This document shows, one piece after another, positions 42,144 through 54,783 of a stretch of 64,000 nucleotides of DNA; the stretch's first letter is position 1; each line of letters starts with the position of its first letter. A program made the position numbers and the translations under genes. The DNA comes from Siderastrea siderea (Eukaryota; Cnidaria; Anthozoa; Scleractinia; Rhizangiidae). Under the pieces are notes generated by a model, which was given only the letters and a program-made list of their open reading frames with translations, ran no database searches and was not told the DNA's origin. Where the stretch lies: positions 68,795,713 to 68,859,712 of the forward strand of contig OZ034967.1 in NCBI GenBank assembly GCA_964030785.1, written 5' to 3'.

Positions 42144-42281
42144 GTATAAGAAACCTTTCCACGATTTCCGAGAAGGCTCTTTTCCTGTGTGAAAGTGGTG
42201 ACGAGATAAGATCGTTGAATGACAGATGCAACGTTCGTCCAGAATGTGAAGACAAATCAGATGAAAGGAACTGCCCACACT
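42144..42281 (+). CDS. exon: LDL-receptor class A module
   Basis: The acceptor TTTTCATCTAG and donor CACT|GTGAGA give a phase 1-1 exon of 46 codons. It carries FLCESGDEIRSLNDRCNVRPECEDKSDERNC, a complete LDLa pattern with the calcium-binding DKSDE. The module is better preserved than the one at 16888. Confidence 0.75.
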
Positions 42282-42666
42282 GTGAGAAAAAAGATCACGT
42301 ATTCCTCAAATAAAAATGGACATTAGAAACAGCTTTTAAAAAAAATCACACGCGAATAATCCAAAGAGAGTTCTCATAGATTTATGTATTTACTTATTTT
42401 TCCTACCGCTAGATATCCGTTCTACTCTCTTAAAAGCTGAATCCGCTTGAATGCACCTTCTCAGTGACAAAGACGTAATAATAATATTGTGTGCAGTTTG
42501 GTTGTAGTTGCCCCCTTGCTCTTAACCTTCTTTTCAAGTTTTGCTCCATACACAAAAATCAGTTTTTCTTAGATCTCTATATAGCGTACCTAAATCATAC
42601 CAACCATCTTGTGGTTGATATGACTTTTCCGTCGAAGAATCACTCTCTTTGGTTGTTACCTAACAG

Positions 42667-42768
42667 ACTACTGCAGGTCAATGACTAAATATGGAGTACA
42701 TTGGGAAAGAACTCAATTCAATCAGGAGATTTTAAAGAATTGCTCCTTGGTAAATGCTTCATGGGAAG
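42667..42768 (+). CDS. exon: HormR module, first half
   Basis: The acceptor TTACCTAACAG and donor GGAAG|GTAAGA give a phase 1-1 exon of 34 codons. The pattern TKYGVHWERT followed by a cysteine and NASW matches the first half of hormone-receptor domains that precede GAIN domains in adhesion GPCRs. The second half is predicted at 49770, across an intron invaded by the 44.45-49.09 kb composite. Confidence 0.6.
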
Positions 42769-44451
42769 GTAAGAGTTTTTTGCAGAAGGCACGTAATTAA
42801 AATTATAAACACAGTTATTATCGGGTAAGTGGAAGTGGTCAAGAGTATTCCATCTCCGGGATTCCCGATATGAGCAAACTCAATCCTTAGGTAGCTTACT
42901 TGAATCAAAGACTGTATGCAAGATTTGGGGACGGTGGTCCCTATTGCTAACGAACACATTTCCTGCGCATTGTGCGTTCATCCCGCGGGATGAGCGCGCA
43001 GGATGAACGCAAAAAAAAGATGAACACGCGGGATAAACGCGCAAGATAGGCTAGCCTAACAACGGAGCCTCCATGAATAAGCTGGTGTTCTTTTCTAAAA
43101 AAAAATGTTCGGGTCCCAATTTTATCGAGAGGCTATTTTCGGACGCGATATTTTTTTGAAAAGTGTTTCTTAAAAAAAACGAAAGTGTTCTGTATAGCGC
43201 CCTAAGTTGTTCCCGCGAATTGCCCCACAATGATCCGAAATCGAAAGTCACCAGAGAAGTTAGCGTTAATGTTATTATTAATTTTTTTTCCAGCTTCAAA
43301 CTGTACGCTAAAAATATGTCTTATTCTTGCGTCGTCTTCCTTGGTTCTTATAACCTTTCAGAACTTCCAACATGTCCACAACAATCAACATCTCGGCTGC
43401 ACAGCATTCATTGAACAATGAAATCGCCTAACGGCACTCCATTATAGTATGTTTTTTAATAACGCAATTGCAAAATCCCCATTCAGTTGGCAGAGGTAAA
43501 ATCAATCGACGTTTTGAGGACTTTTGCTTTGCTTGCATGTTTTCACCACGCATTTCCTTCTCCGCTATTTTGGATTCCCAGCATGCATCAATTCAACTTA
43601 CACCTCATTCCCCACCGGGGAGGAGACCGTTGAAAAAAATCTTCACCGGTGGAAAACATGTCGTGCGTGTTATTAGGACAAAGTGAAGTTGACATTGAAA
43701 AATGCACCGTGACCCCTAATTTTTATGCTATCAATCGAAAGCAGGACAACTGCAAGGTGTGAATTTTTTTTTCAGAGGAAAAACTACTTTTTAGAAGTTA
43801 TTTTACAAAATGTTCTAATCTACTAGGTCAAATAATGACCCCAAGGAGTGGAAATTCGCATATAGAGTACTGCAGCATGTTGAGAATTGTATCTTTTGTT
43901 ATTCATTTCAAAGCGTCTATCAGTTTAGACATCTTCATCTCCTACTTAAGTCAAATAGTGGTTATCTTTGATGTTAAAAAGAAAGTTTTCCTAATTTTCA
44001 AAAATGCTTAGTCAGCACTTTTTTACCATATTTTAGGCCTCATTATCTACGAAAGATTCACGGTGACCCTCTATTTTCTTTTTGGATTTCAACAGCCCTA
44101 GCTACAAGTAACAAATCCCACATGGGCACAAAAAGGAAAAATACCTTCCTATTAGGGGACACTGTCCTTAAAGAAATTTCACCGTTGATTTTGAAGTAAA
44201 CTCGGAATATGTCTTTCATGTTCATAGTTAGGAACCCAACTGCGTTGCAATGATAAAATATTTCTTAATAAATCTACAAAAAATATCATCATTTTATGGT
44301 AAAATATGTTTACCATTTGCCGCCGTAGACCTAGATACTGTAGCTCCCAAATATATTGCATGGAAAAAAAAAAGAACCCTATCGAGCCACCCGAAGAGGA
44401 AAGACGCAAGCTTCTCCACGAATGGAAACCTAAGTAATATTTAGTAAAATG
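42769..44451. other. intronic sequence
   Basis: No exon is supported. A weak ORF at 43230-43421 after a CCAG acceptor (NCTLKICLILASSSLVLITF) has no family signature. Short GCGGGATGAACGC repeats lie at about 42980-43045. Confidence 0.4.
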
Positions 44452-44961
44452 GAGATACGGGGCCACAAACAATCACCCAACTCCCTTTGCCGGTCTGGTG
44501 TCGAAAAAATGAGTTCCTTTGAGCTCAAAAGGAAAAGGGAGTTCATCGTTTCGAGGTTAGTAAAGTGTTCCTTTAGGTTGAAAATAAGGTTTATCACGTA
44601 AAGACACGTTTTATTTGGGTTTTTGGTCCCGGGAAACACAAGTGTAACAATGGCGGCGGCGATTTTTTTGTCTCCTGTTGTTTGTCGACTTTGACATTAT
44701 AAGCTCCTTCCTGATACCGGAAGAAGGTTGTTTTTAAGAGAAGGACATGAGTTAGACCATGAGAAATTTGTACTAATAAATATTATGGGTAAAATGATTG
44801 TGTACATCTCACGGCATCCCGTGAGAAAAATTGAAAAAAAAATTTTATTAGTGTCGTCAGTGTGACATTGCGTGACATTGACATTCCCAACGAGTTGCAT
44901 GCTATCGATGCGAAAGAAGCTTGGACAAAAAAGTGAACCCGGGCCACCACACAAACCGACC

Positions 44962-45430
44962 GAACCAATTCGACCCCCGGCCTATACATGTGCAGGATGC
45001 AGGAAGGGCAACGCTAGCTACTAATCGCTATGGTGAGACAAAAAGTCCTGCACTGATGCGCTCGTCGTTTTACTTTTGGCAGCCCGCAACTGCACAACCG
45101 GTACGGCTGACGTCCCCGCTGCGGCTACTGCGGCGACTCCAAGAAGTACAAAATTTACGAGAAGAGACCGCAGGAACCATCTGCGGGGGTGTATGCAGAT
45201 GGTGGAGTTGGAAAGCCAGCTGTCTGCTATAGAAGTAGATTGAGATGCAGTGAACCGTAGAGCCGACACGGTAGAAGACATATTCTTACAGTTGGAAGCC
45301 AAAAACGACGAGCTGGCAGAAGAACTACTCGTGTAGCAGTCGTAGCAGCACCAAGAACCGTCGGGGATGACCACGGAAAATGTCAAGCTACGGGAAGACC
45401 TTGTAGAATCCCAAAGAGAATCCTTGGTAA
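44962..45430 (+). repeat. left arm of inverted duplication with coiled-coil coding
   Basis: Mirrors 46600-47060. Both arms start CCGGCC(T/A)TTACATGTGCA and encode the peptide type QLEAKNDELAEE / QLDAKNDELGEE on the outward-to-inward strand. The left arm has stops and frame breaks. Confidence 0.6.
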
Positions 45431-45719
45431 CAGACGACTGGTACTGGAAAATACCAATCTGCAGCCCCAGGTTGTCTTGTTGGGACAATCCACATACTCT
45501 GCAAGGTGGCCTCCAACCGATTCCTGCACCTCTCCATCCTCGAGTTGCGCTAGTGTGGACACACGTGCAGACGTGTTTCCCCACGCTAACGCTGTTGTCA
45601 TAGATTGAGGCACTTCTGGATCGCACGTGGCTTCGTAGAGCATTCCCTGCTCCCGAAAGCCTTCTACGGCACACAGGTGCTTCGCCAGAGTCTCCCAATC
45701 GCGGACGCCCGAGAATTTC

Positions 45720-46342
45720 TTACGTGTAGTCTATCGAGTACAGGCCGTAGCCGTAAGCCAGCAGCTGGCACACGAACGCGGGCAGAGGGGTTTGCCGCTC
45801 GTCCATAGATATCCCAGAGTCGTCGCCCTTTTTCACAAAGTAGGCCGCAGATTCTACTACATACATCTCTTGCCACTTCCTTTTAATGTGTTTTGCTTGA
45901 ATTCTGCCGATAGTGGCCTGGATGGCACTGCCCTCACAATTGTCTCTACTCGCAATGATGTGCAAGATGTTGATGGGAATGTGTCGCCTGGATGTTCCCA
46001 TCGCCTTCCGTGCTGCCAAAACTATCCTAGACACCTCATGCTTTGCTGCCCCTTCGTCGCCACCCGTACAGAGTACATGGCTACGAGAACCTACAATGTC
46101 CCCTTTGCTGAGGTGGCCGTCACATAGACGTCGTCGACAAACGTCAGTAGGCCTGCAAGGGTTCGACAGTGGGTATGTTCTTTGTGCCCGGCCAAGTAGT
46201 CCACAGTGGCAATGTCGGGCAGGAGATTGCCTCCGTAGGCGTCCTCCACGAGTAGGTGAGCGGAAACTGATTTCATGGCATGCAGGCCCAAGCGTTTGTG
46301 TATACACACGTGCCCCCGTTGTTGTTTTGGTAGCTCAGGCAT
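45720..46342 (-). pseudogene. unrecognised transposon ORF between the inverted arms
   Basis: Minus-strand frames 45720-46307 (195 aa) and 46091-46342 (83 aa) overlap and look like consecutive parts of one protein. Segments include LVEDAYGGNLLPDIATVDYL, HTHCRTLAGLLTFVDDVYVT and, further on, KRKWQEMYVVESAAYFVKK. The right arm feeds coiled-coil N-terminal coding into this direction. I do not recognise the family. It is presumably the cargo or transposase gene of the element. Confidence 0.4.
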
Positions 46343-46599
46343 AGGTCCTTGTGCGAAAGTAGCTCAAAATAATGTGGCTCTAGTAGCTTGTTTGGGGTTA
46401 CTACAGTTAAGGTTCCCGTACCCAAAAAATGTGTCGTGGCTCTGTCGTCCCGGCAGCCTACTTCCTGCACTTTTTCGAACGGTGTCGTACCCATCCCAAC
46501 GGTCCACGCTGTTAACCCCCTTGCTCTGTCGATCCAGCTTTTTTTCTTGTCACGAGGCTTGTACTTTGGGCTTCAGCAAGTCCTTCCGCAGAGTGGTAT

Positions 46600-47060
46600 T
46601 TTCCAGAACCAGCTTTTTGTTTTCCATGCCGTTCTTGCGCCCATTGCAATCTTCTGCTGCGAAACATGCTCTTTGAACTTCTACATGGTTTCCTGTAACT
46701 TGGCATCTTCTGTGGTCATCAGTCATCTCCAACGGTGCTTGGTGCTGTCCCGGCTGCCAACCATGTATTTCTTCTCCCAGTTCGTCGTTTTTGGCATCCA
46801 ACTGTAGACTGCATCTACACCTACTTCTGTAGCAGTTAGCTCGCTTGCAACTGTGCGATATGCTCTCGCAGATGGGAACACCCGGTTGGGGCTACAAGGT
46901 GCACGCTTGCGGTTCTTACGGTCTCTTCTCTAAGTTTTGGGCTCGTTGACGTCGCCGTTGCAGCCGCAGTCGGGACGACAGCCGTACCGGCTGCGCACTT
47001 GTGTCACTATAGCGATTAGTGGCTAGCATCGTGCACATGTAAAGGCCGGTGGTCCACATG
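46600..47060 (-). repeat. right arm of inverted duplication with coiled-coil coding
   Basis: Mirrors 44962-45430. The minus-strand frame 46550-46801 encodes a charged coiled-coil-like stretch (MENKKLVLENTTLRKDLL) and is better preserved than the left copy. Confidence 0.6.
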
Positions 47061-47107
47061 GGTTCTGTCAGTTTGTGTGGCGGTTCAGTTTAATGAAGTA
47101 ATAAAAC

Positions 47108-48735
47108 ATGTTATTATATTTTCGTCCAAATGCTATCTACTTCAGGACAATTATCCACAGTTGTTTTATCAAAAAATTTGATGCTAAAAAGACAACTGGA
47201 TTAGATAATATACCTTTCAACCTTTTGAAATTAGCCGCCGATATTGTTGCGCGTTCATTGACGCACATATTTAACGAGTCAATACGTGTTGATATCTTTC
47301 CATGTGAATGGTAATTAGCTAAGGTAACGCCGATCTTTAAGAATGGTGTAAGGTCAGATTTCAACAACTACAGGCCAATATCTGTGATATCTGTAGTTGC
47401 TAAAATATTTGAAAAAGTAATCTATGAACAAGTCTATGAATACTTTATTGAGAATGGTCTATTAAGCAACCATGCCATCAGTCGGGATTTCGATCTCTAC
47501 ATATTACAACAACAACTCTACTAGAATCCACTAATAGTTGGTAAGTAAATATTGACAATGGTTTGTTTAATGGTGTTATCTTCATTGACCTAAAAAAGGC
47601 GTTTGACACTAATGACCGTCACATTCTATTGCATAATCTTTCTATGTATGGGATTCATGGGAACTCTTTAAAGAGGTTTGAGTCGTATTTAAGCAATTGC
47701 AGCCAGAAGTGTAAGGTCAACGGTCATCTATCACAAGCGAAACAAAAAACTTGTGGAGTTCCTCAGGGTTCCATCCTAGGTCCGTTACTTTTTCTCCTAT
47801 ATATATTAACGTCCTCCCAAATTGTCTAAAAAAGGCTGATTCTAGAATGTATGCAGATGACACTGATATTACCTTGGCTGCGTCTGACTTGAATGTCATT
47901 GAAGGCAAGGTGAACAATGAATTAAGAAACTTAAACCTTCGGCTCATGGCGAACAAGTTAAGTCTGAATATTGCGAAAACTGAATTCATGTTAATTGGCT
48001 CTCGTCAAATATTTTGGCTGCAAAGCAATCAGCAAATCCAAATCCAAATTGAAGGAAAAAAATATCAGCCAAGTTGAGAAAGCTAAATCATTGGGTGTTT
48101 TTGTAAATGACAAATTTACCTGGAAAAAGCACGTGGACAAAATTTCTAAATGACATCCTCTGGCATTGGTGCCCTAAAAAGACTTAGGCCATTCGTATCA
48201 TTGGATACAGCTTAAAAGATTTATGATTCCCTCATCCAGCCACGTTTTGACTATTGCTGCACAGTCTGGGGTAGCATAAATAATCAATTAACTGAAAAGC
48301 TTCAGAAACTCCAAAATGGTGCTGCCAGGGTCATAACTATGAAGCTATGAAGTTAGTTCTTCTTCTCCTCTTCTGGACGCACTTGGATGGGAAAAGTTGA
48401 TCTCCAACCGACAAAAGCACAAGGCCATCATGGTTTTCAAGTCTTTACATAACCTCACTCCAGTGTATCTCCCAATATGTTTTGCAAATTAAATATTGCT
48501 TAAGCCTATAACAGAGTACCTGAAGCGCAGCTTCTATATTGGTGCCGCTTTATGGAATTCTCTGGCACAGGACCTCAGAGAAAAGTAACTCTCTGAGGTT
48601 TTCAAAAAGAAGTGAAAGCTTACTTTTCTTCTTTAGGCTCCCACACGGCAATCATGTAAACCAGTTGATTTTTGTAGCTTATATTAGGATGTTTTTGTAA
48701 CTGATGATTTCCCCTGTATAAATAAATAAATATTT
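47108..48735 (+). pseudogene. non-LTR retrotransposon reverse transcriptase relic
   Basis: Broken plus-strand frames give the RT domain in order: KKTTGLDNIPFNLLK (RT motif 1), NNYRPISVIS, IFIDLKKAFDT (motif A), CGVPQGSILGPLLFLLYI (motif B), MYADDTDIT (catalytic YADD motif C) and a thumb region. Stops and frameshifts interrupt it at about 47310, 47500 and 47840. The 3' end has an (AATA)n tail near 48720. It is a 5'-truncated CR1/L2-like LINE and not functional. Confidence 0.85.
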
Positions 48736-49357
48736 AATTAATTTTTACATTAATACAAAGTTCTCATGGTCAAATGCTTGTCCTTTTCTCACACACATCC
48801 TCACGAAAGATCTTTCAATGTTAAAGTCGACAAACAGCAAAAAAAATATCCGCTGCCGCCATTGTTACTGTTGTGTTCGGTATTCGTTCAGAGATAATTT
48901 TTGGGACCACCACCCAAATTAAGTGTTTTTTTACACGATAAACCTTATTTTCAACCCAAAGGAGCACCGTACTAACTCCGAAACGGTGATCTCCCTTAGT
49001 ACCTTTTGAATGCAAAGGAACTCTTTTTCGACACCAGACCTGCAAAGAGGGGTGGGTGATAGCGTGTTGCCCTGTACCGCCAAATTACTTATTACTTAAT
49101 TATTTGTTTTAGTGTATTTCATTCTTGTTTTCCAATGGAGATAATGTTATAGTTTAAACTTAGTTTTTGGTTTGTTTATTTGTTTGTTTGTGAGTAATGT
49201 TATTGCCTTTGAAAGCTCCTTTCTTCCTCTTAGCGAAAATAAGAGCAACATAGCTTAAAAGTTAAAAAACGGTCGCCTGTTCTTTTAGTTTTTAACTTAC
49301 ACGTACAGTACTACCGGGCCTCAAACTCGGCTCATACGAAGCTTTGATTTTGTATGT

Positions 49358-49716
49358 AGGACAGGGCAGTATTGCTCACTTCTGGCACTCATACATATAC
49401 TTTACATCTTTACTTATTTCTTTACAGAGTGCTAGGAAGTACATCACATTACTTACGTTACTTGCGTAACACAAATTTCTATTGCAGCGACTTTAAGATT
49501 CACAGTCTGCTCCCAGCTTGGCCTCGTAGTTCAGTTGGTAGATCGACGGTGATCGAATCCGGAGGTCGTTGGTTCAAGTCCCGCCGGGGTCAAAGATTTT
49601 TCTGTGATCCTGTTTCTAATTTCTTCTTTCAAGGCCGAGGGGAAATTATGTAGGGCAGTGCAGTATTGCTCACTTCTGGCACTCATACATATACTTTACA
49701 TCTTCACTTATTTATT
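49358..49716 (+). repeat. tRNA-derived SINE between 65-bp direct repeats
   Basis: A tRNA-like segment at 49519-49591 (acceptor GGCCTCG/CGGGGTC, A box TAGTTCAGTTGG, B box GGTTCAAGTCC) lies between direct repeats at 49358-49425 and 49648-49715 that share AGTATTGCTCACTTCTGGCA. The anticodon arm is not regular, so it is scored as a SINE head and not a tRNA gene. Confidence 0.55.
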
Positions 49717-49769
49717 TTGTTTATTTTTTTTGTTTATTAAAGTGGTAACATATTTCACTGTCTTAATAG

Positions 49770-49873
49770 GAGTTTTCAGCCTCAAATGTGAACACAACTC
49801 TTGGATACCATCGTGGTCAATTGCAAAGTGCAGATGTGAGCAGGGAAGCATTACTAATTACTTCAGATTGAGG
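49770..49873 (+). CDS. exon: HormR module, second half
   Basis: The acceptor TCTTAATAG and donor GAGG|GTAAGT give an exon entering in phase 1 and leaving in phase 0. The content LKCEHNSWIPSWSIAKCRC supplies the later cysteines and tryptophan expected after the exon at 42667. The change to phase 0 marks the end of the phase-1 module array. Confidence 0.65.
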
Positions 49874-49995
49874 GTAAGTGGGTATTAGTTTTGGTCTTTT
49901 TTAAGATTATAAAGAATGAAATTTTAGAGCACAACGTTTAGAATAAGTACGACATAAAAGAATTATATATAAGAACTTTTACTATCCAACCATAG

Positions 49996-50175
49996 GTTGC
50001 ACAGGCTAATGAAACAAACCTCCTCAACATCTCGATGGAATTGTCGTCTTCAGCTGACAACTTTTCAAATAACAGAGTATTCCACGAACTGTTCTCGGAT
50101 TTGTTTGAAGCCTCTTTAAGATTTCTTACGCCAATCACTCAAGAGAACTCTGAGTTAGCACTGCTTTACGTTCGG
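49996..50175 (+). CDS. exon: stalk/GAIN-like helical segment
   Basis: The acceptor CCAACCATAG and donor CGG|GTAAGC give a phase 0-0 exon of 60 codons. It has NxS/T sites (NET, NIS, NFS) and predicted amphipathic helices (VFHELFSDLFEASLRFL), as in subdomain A of GAIN domains. Family assignment comes from position after HormR more than from sequence. Confidence 0.6.
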
Positions 50176-52962
50176 GTAAGCATGAATTCCTTGTTTGGCT
50201 GTTCCTTTGTTCGAGTATCCATGGTTTTTCCTAATAATGGGCACTCTAAATCAGTTTACTTTACTCTCGTTACCAATGAAGAGAGAAACTGTAAAAAAAC
50301 GCTGGTAAAAAAAAACGCTGTCCCTTGTACGTTTAAATTTGGCAGACAAATAAATAGCTCATCATGCCTAGAAAAAGAAGATCAAGAGCGTGACGGAGGT
50401 TTGAAGACCCGGTCTTAAGTTTGTGGTTTTGTTTCCTTGTTTCCTCGTATTTTATGGTTAGTTTGAGAAGAAATGTCAAAGGAGAGGATGTTAGATTCCA
50501 GGCGCAGAGGCAGGTTTTTGTGTGGAAGGGTGCATGTGAGCGCCGAAGGCGCGAATAGACGATCGCCGGAGGCGTGAGATACTAGGGGGGTCCGGGGCCA
50601 TGCCCGCCTGGGAATTTTTGAAAGTTTAGGTTGTCTGAGACCGTAATTCCGTGCGTTTTGACGGCTGTCAAATAGAGAATCAGACAGTGAAGATCAAACG
50701 TAAAAACATCCGCACTTCAGAAAAATGTCTAATTAATGGATTTTGGGATTAATCTTCCAGTAGCGTGCCGAGCTCAACCCTCCTTGAATGCTTCTGGGCA
50801 AACAAATCTACCACTTCGCCCAGATAAACATCTGTTCCCTAATGAATGTGCATCAATGCTAGCGAAGACAGTCTCCCTTAAGCCTTCTTGGCTCTGTTGT
50901 ACAAGTCCTGCCATCTTGCGCACTTGCGCTCCTTGCACATTCACAGCTGTGGCTGGGAAAAGGACATAGAGATTCTTCCGGCAGTTTAACTTAATGCTAC
51001 TATCACATAGCTGTTCATAGCTGTTCATTTTATTGACTTTCATTTCAAACTACACAATAAGGGAATCAGGACACAAGTACTACAGTTAGCTTTTGTAATA
51101 ACTTGCTTTCTTTTGAATCGCCAATCTCCAATAAACGAACCTTCGCTGCCCGTGGGGAAAGGGGGGATGCGTACGCACCCGTCGCACCCCTCCCCTCCCT
51201 ACGGGCCTGACTGATATCCATCAGGATATCCAACACCTTGAAATGCGTCCAAAAAACCGCAACGCGTCGTTTCTTTCAACTCACTTTTCGGTGTTTGAAA
51301 TCCTGGTAAAACACGCCCCCTCGTGTCCGATGAAACACAACATACACCGTACTGGTCATGAGAAGAATCTAAAGTAATGATGAGGTTAGCTACTTAAAAA
51401 TGTCCAGGTATTATATTGAAAAGGCTCAAAAAAGATATACCAAAAACATTGCCCTCGGGAAGTATGAACCACACGAGGTAAATAAAATTTCATTTTACAT
51501 TGCATTAAAGAACCCGTCCTTCATTGTGGCAGTTGATCTATTCTAAATACTCAAATCGACAGGCTAGTTTGTTATAGGCTATTTGGTTATCAAATGTTCC
51601 GGCGGCTGGTAAACCGGAAAAATAAAGCCCGAGGCTGGAAGACTGTCAGAAAAATGAACAGTTCGCCAAGAAGCGAAACTTCGAGGGCTGCTGTGAAATT
51701 TTGAGGACAATCTTTTACCCAAGGGCATTATGCTCCGATATGCCAACATGGAAGGAATGTGTTTATTTGTTTATTTTATTAGTTTTTGATTAAGTTTCAC
51801 AACACCTTTGCCTTTCTAAGGTGGAAAAAAGACATTAATGAGCAGGGCGTGATTGCGTCTTAATTTCGCCGTCACTGGCTTTTGCAAAACGATTTTCTTT
51901 TTCTTCCATGAAGAATTAAAATCAAAATTTGACCGAACTTTGATTTGTTTGTTTGTTTTTTGTGAACGAAATAAAATCGGGCGAGGGATGTCAAAACGGA
52001 CAGTGGATACCGCCTGATATTTGTACCATGTGATGTGTTTCTACCAATGAGCGCAATCAAACATTAATCGGTTGGTTATAATTGCTAGTAGCCAACGGTC
52101 GATGAGCTTGTTGTTCTCTAAGCCAATATATGCAACTTGTCCACGTTTACTATAAGCGATAGTTTACTCGGCTCCTTTTCATTGAAGCTCGGCCTTGTAG
52201 TCTAGTTGTTATAAAGGCTGCATGAACGGCCTCAAAATTTCCTTACAGCAATTAGTAGATATTCAGTTTAATAAAAGGTTATTCGTTTTGTTTGTTTATT
52301 GGTTTGTTTGTTTTTCAAAATGAATTCAATAGTAAACGCGTAAAAAAAGTACTCTCTTGTATCTCAAGATGCTTTCATTTTTAAGCCGGTGTCATTAAGG
52401 AATGATTTCTTATATTCCACTTAGCACGTTATTACAGTCACTGGATCACATGATGACTACAAGGGAAAGCGGGGATTCTGCTCTCAATCGCTGTCATGCG
52501 ATCAGGAATCTTTGGTACGGCCATGTTGTTATCAATATATAAACAAATAACTCTAAATGAAAAACAAACAAATAAAAAGATAAATAAATTAACGAGTCAA
52601 ACAAACTGTTTGTCATTTATTGAGTCATTTAAAGTAATATTAAGTTAGGCCAACCTAACTGCGGAGCTAATTGAAGAAATACTGATTAAAGTATTTTCTC
52701 AAGTAGATAGACATGACATAGCGTAGGTATTCATGACATGTCATTAAAAAGCTATAATTTCATTCCCCATAACTGTTATGCAGCTAATTTACCTAAGAAC
52801 ATGACGTCTATAATAATACTTAGAATACTAATAATATTTTATTTATATAGCGCCATTTCCATTGCAGTCCAATGGCGCTTTACAAAACAATTACCTAATA
52901 TTATATGTACTTTAATTATAAATTTAAATCATGTGTACTAAAAATTTACAATGTTGTTTAAA

Positions 52963-53007
<45 letters not shown>

Positions 53008-54292
53008 GAACAAAAATAAAACAATAAGAATAATAAATAAATCGAATAACAATAAAATAAAACGGTACGAAATGTGTTACATTAGGTTACAACCATCTTC
53101 AACAGGAAAATGATGGATGAACAAAACTTGGATTTTTTGGTATTTCGCATGGGTTGATTTTTGTTGACTTTTAGTGTGTTTATATGAAGTCCTAGAAGAA
53201 AACATTTGTGAAAAGAAAAATTCCGTTGTAAGCATTTTGACCTCATGGTACTTTATCACGATATCTTTCCTGGACTATAACGCATGAAAAGCAAAATCGT
53301 TTCGCGATATGTTTGAAGTGATGAAAAGTCGTGGGTCATGGGTGTAATTTTGATTCCTTTAATAATTTACATATATTAATATTCAATACAAAGAAACAAA
53401 ATTATTTCAGCACATAATCCCCTTATCCCCGACCGCGGGACTTCCGGGCTGTAAAAATTCCACATATCAAAGCACTTATAATGATCAGCTGCTCAGACTA
53501 GATACCGTTCCGCGCAAGCTTATGATTACAACGTTACGCAACATGGCTGACTTGTGCAACCGCGGGTGAAGAGATAAGCGAAGCTTCGGACAGATTTTTA
53601 GTCCCAGAGGACTAAACACCTCCGGAAGCAGAGGTTAACCCTCAAAGATCTCAAGTTGTAGGCAAACGAAAGGTGGCCGACAAAGTGGAGGAGGGACAGG
53701 TATGCAGAAAGAGAGGGGGCAAAAACGGGAGAAATAGAAAACACAAGACAGCATTGCGAAATATTTAGCAATTGAGAAAGCGCATGCAAAGAGGCGGGGC
53801 CAACGAAAAAGCGGGATCTGGATTAAAAGGCACGGGAAGTGGTACATTTGAACCCTCCCCCGGCCCCTCACGACAAAAGTCTGTACGAAATGGAATTCAT
53901 CGATATTGGTAAGGCCCAAAAAAAAAGTAAATTCATGAGGATATGCAAAGTTGAGAATTGGACGACTGAACATCGAGCATTGACCTTGGACTTTCAATTC
54001 GTTTGGAGAAGAAGTTGCGTTTACCGGGAAGGATTCTCTTGAAGACAGATATAACTTATTCCACTGTAGCCTCCATGCAGAGACAAAGAAAAAATGGGAT
54101 TTCAGGATGAGAGATATTCGAGATTCGGGCATTCCATAAGATCTGATAGCTTAAGAAAAAGAGAGCAAAGCCCTTATACATACCTCAAAACTGTCGCAAT
54201 TAACAACTTATTAATACCTTGCTTTGCTAGAATCTTTCATGGTAAGAAAGAACACACATTGTTTTTACTTTTTCCTTTACCCTTGATTGCAG
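50176..54292. other. intron
   Basis: It contains a CGCGAAGGCGCGAATAGACG-type GC-rich dispersed repeat (about 50505-50620), a degraded tRNA-like sequence near 52192, an (AAT)n tract at 52968-53008, and no supported exon. Confidence 0.5.
52968..53008. repeat. (AAT)n microsatellite
   Basis: About 13 copies of AAT. Confidence 0.9.
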
Positions 54293-54408
54293 GTCTCTGA
54301 GAGAGAAGCACTGGCTAAGAGAGCACTAGATTTTCTTCGTCAGGAGTCGCAGAACACCACTGTCTACAATGCCAGTTTAACGATCGGACTACCTGATATA
54401 AGAAGAGG
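54293..54408 (+). CDS. exon: stalk/GAIN-like segment
   Basis: The acceptor CTTGATTGCAG and donor AGAGG|GTAAGT give an exon entering in phase 0 and leaving in phase 2. It has an amphipathic helix (EREALAKRALDFLRQE), an NTT and NAS glycosylation site, and a strand (YNASLTIGLPDI). It fits the helix-to-strand transition of a GAIN fold. Confidence 0.6.
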
Positions 54409-54783
54409 GTAAGTCAACACACAAAATGACCACTTTTCAAATCTCGCTTAATTGATTTCTATATAACCGTATTACAGCATAGCCAAATTATTGTAATTCT
54501 TTCGTTTTGCGTTGTATACTGCTCTTTATGTGGGCCCAACTCCCTCAAGGAATCCTTGTAGTTGCGAGCTTTTTGTGTCACTCTTGTGGCTAATTTGACG
54601 TCTATTATTGTGTAGATCAACCTCCAAACTGAAAGTACATGACAAAGAGCCCAGGCGTTCTCTTAACCTTGAACATTTCCCTTCGGCCTTAGCTTTTCCG
54701 TTCTACCTTTCCCTTTGACTTCATTGGACAGCGGTTGTTCTCCTAGAAGCTGCCATCTTATAAAGGCGTTAATCTACTTAACG

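Larger units (their letters stand above)
44452..49090. mobile_element. composite element with about 250-bp terminal inverted repeats
   Basis: Segments 44452-44698 and 48820-49090 are diverged inverted repeats: GATAAACCTTATTTTCAACC, GCCGCCATTGTTAC and TCGACACCAGACC are shared. The interior contains an inverted duplication (44962-47060), an uncharacterised minus-strand ORF and a LINE reverse transcriptase relic. Target duplication not identified. It is possibly a fold-back element that accumulated insertions. Confidence 0.55.

Noticed and set aside
43230..43421. Possible extra receptor exon after the CCAG at about 43293
   Set aside because: Phase could fit, but it has no donor before its stop and no module signature.
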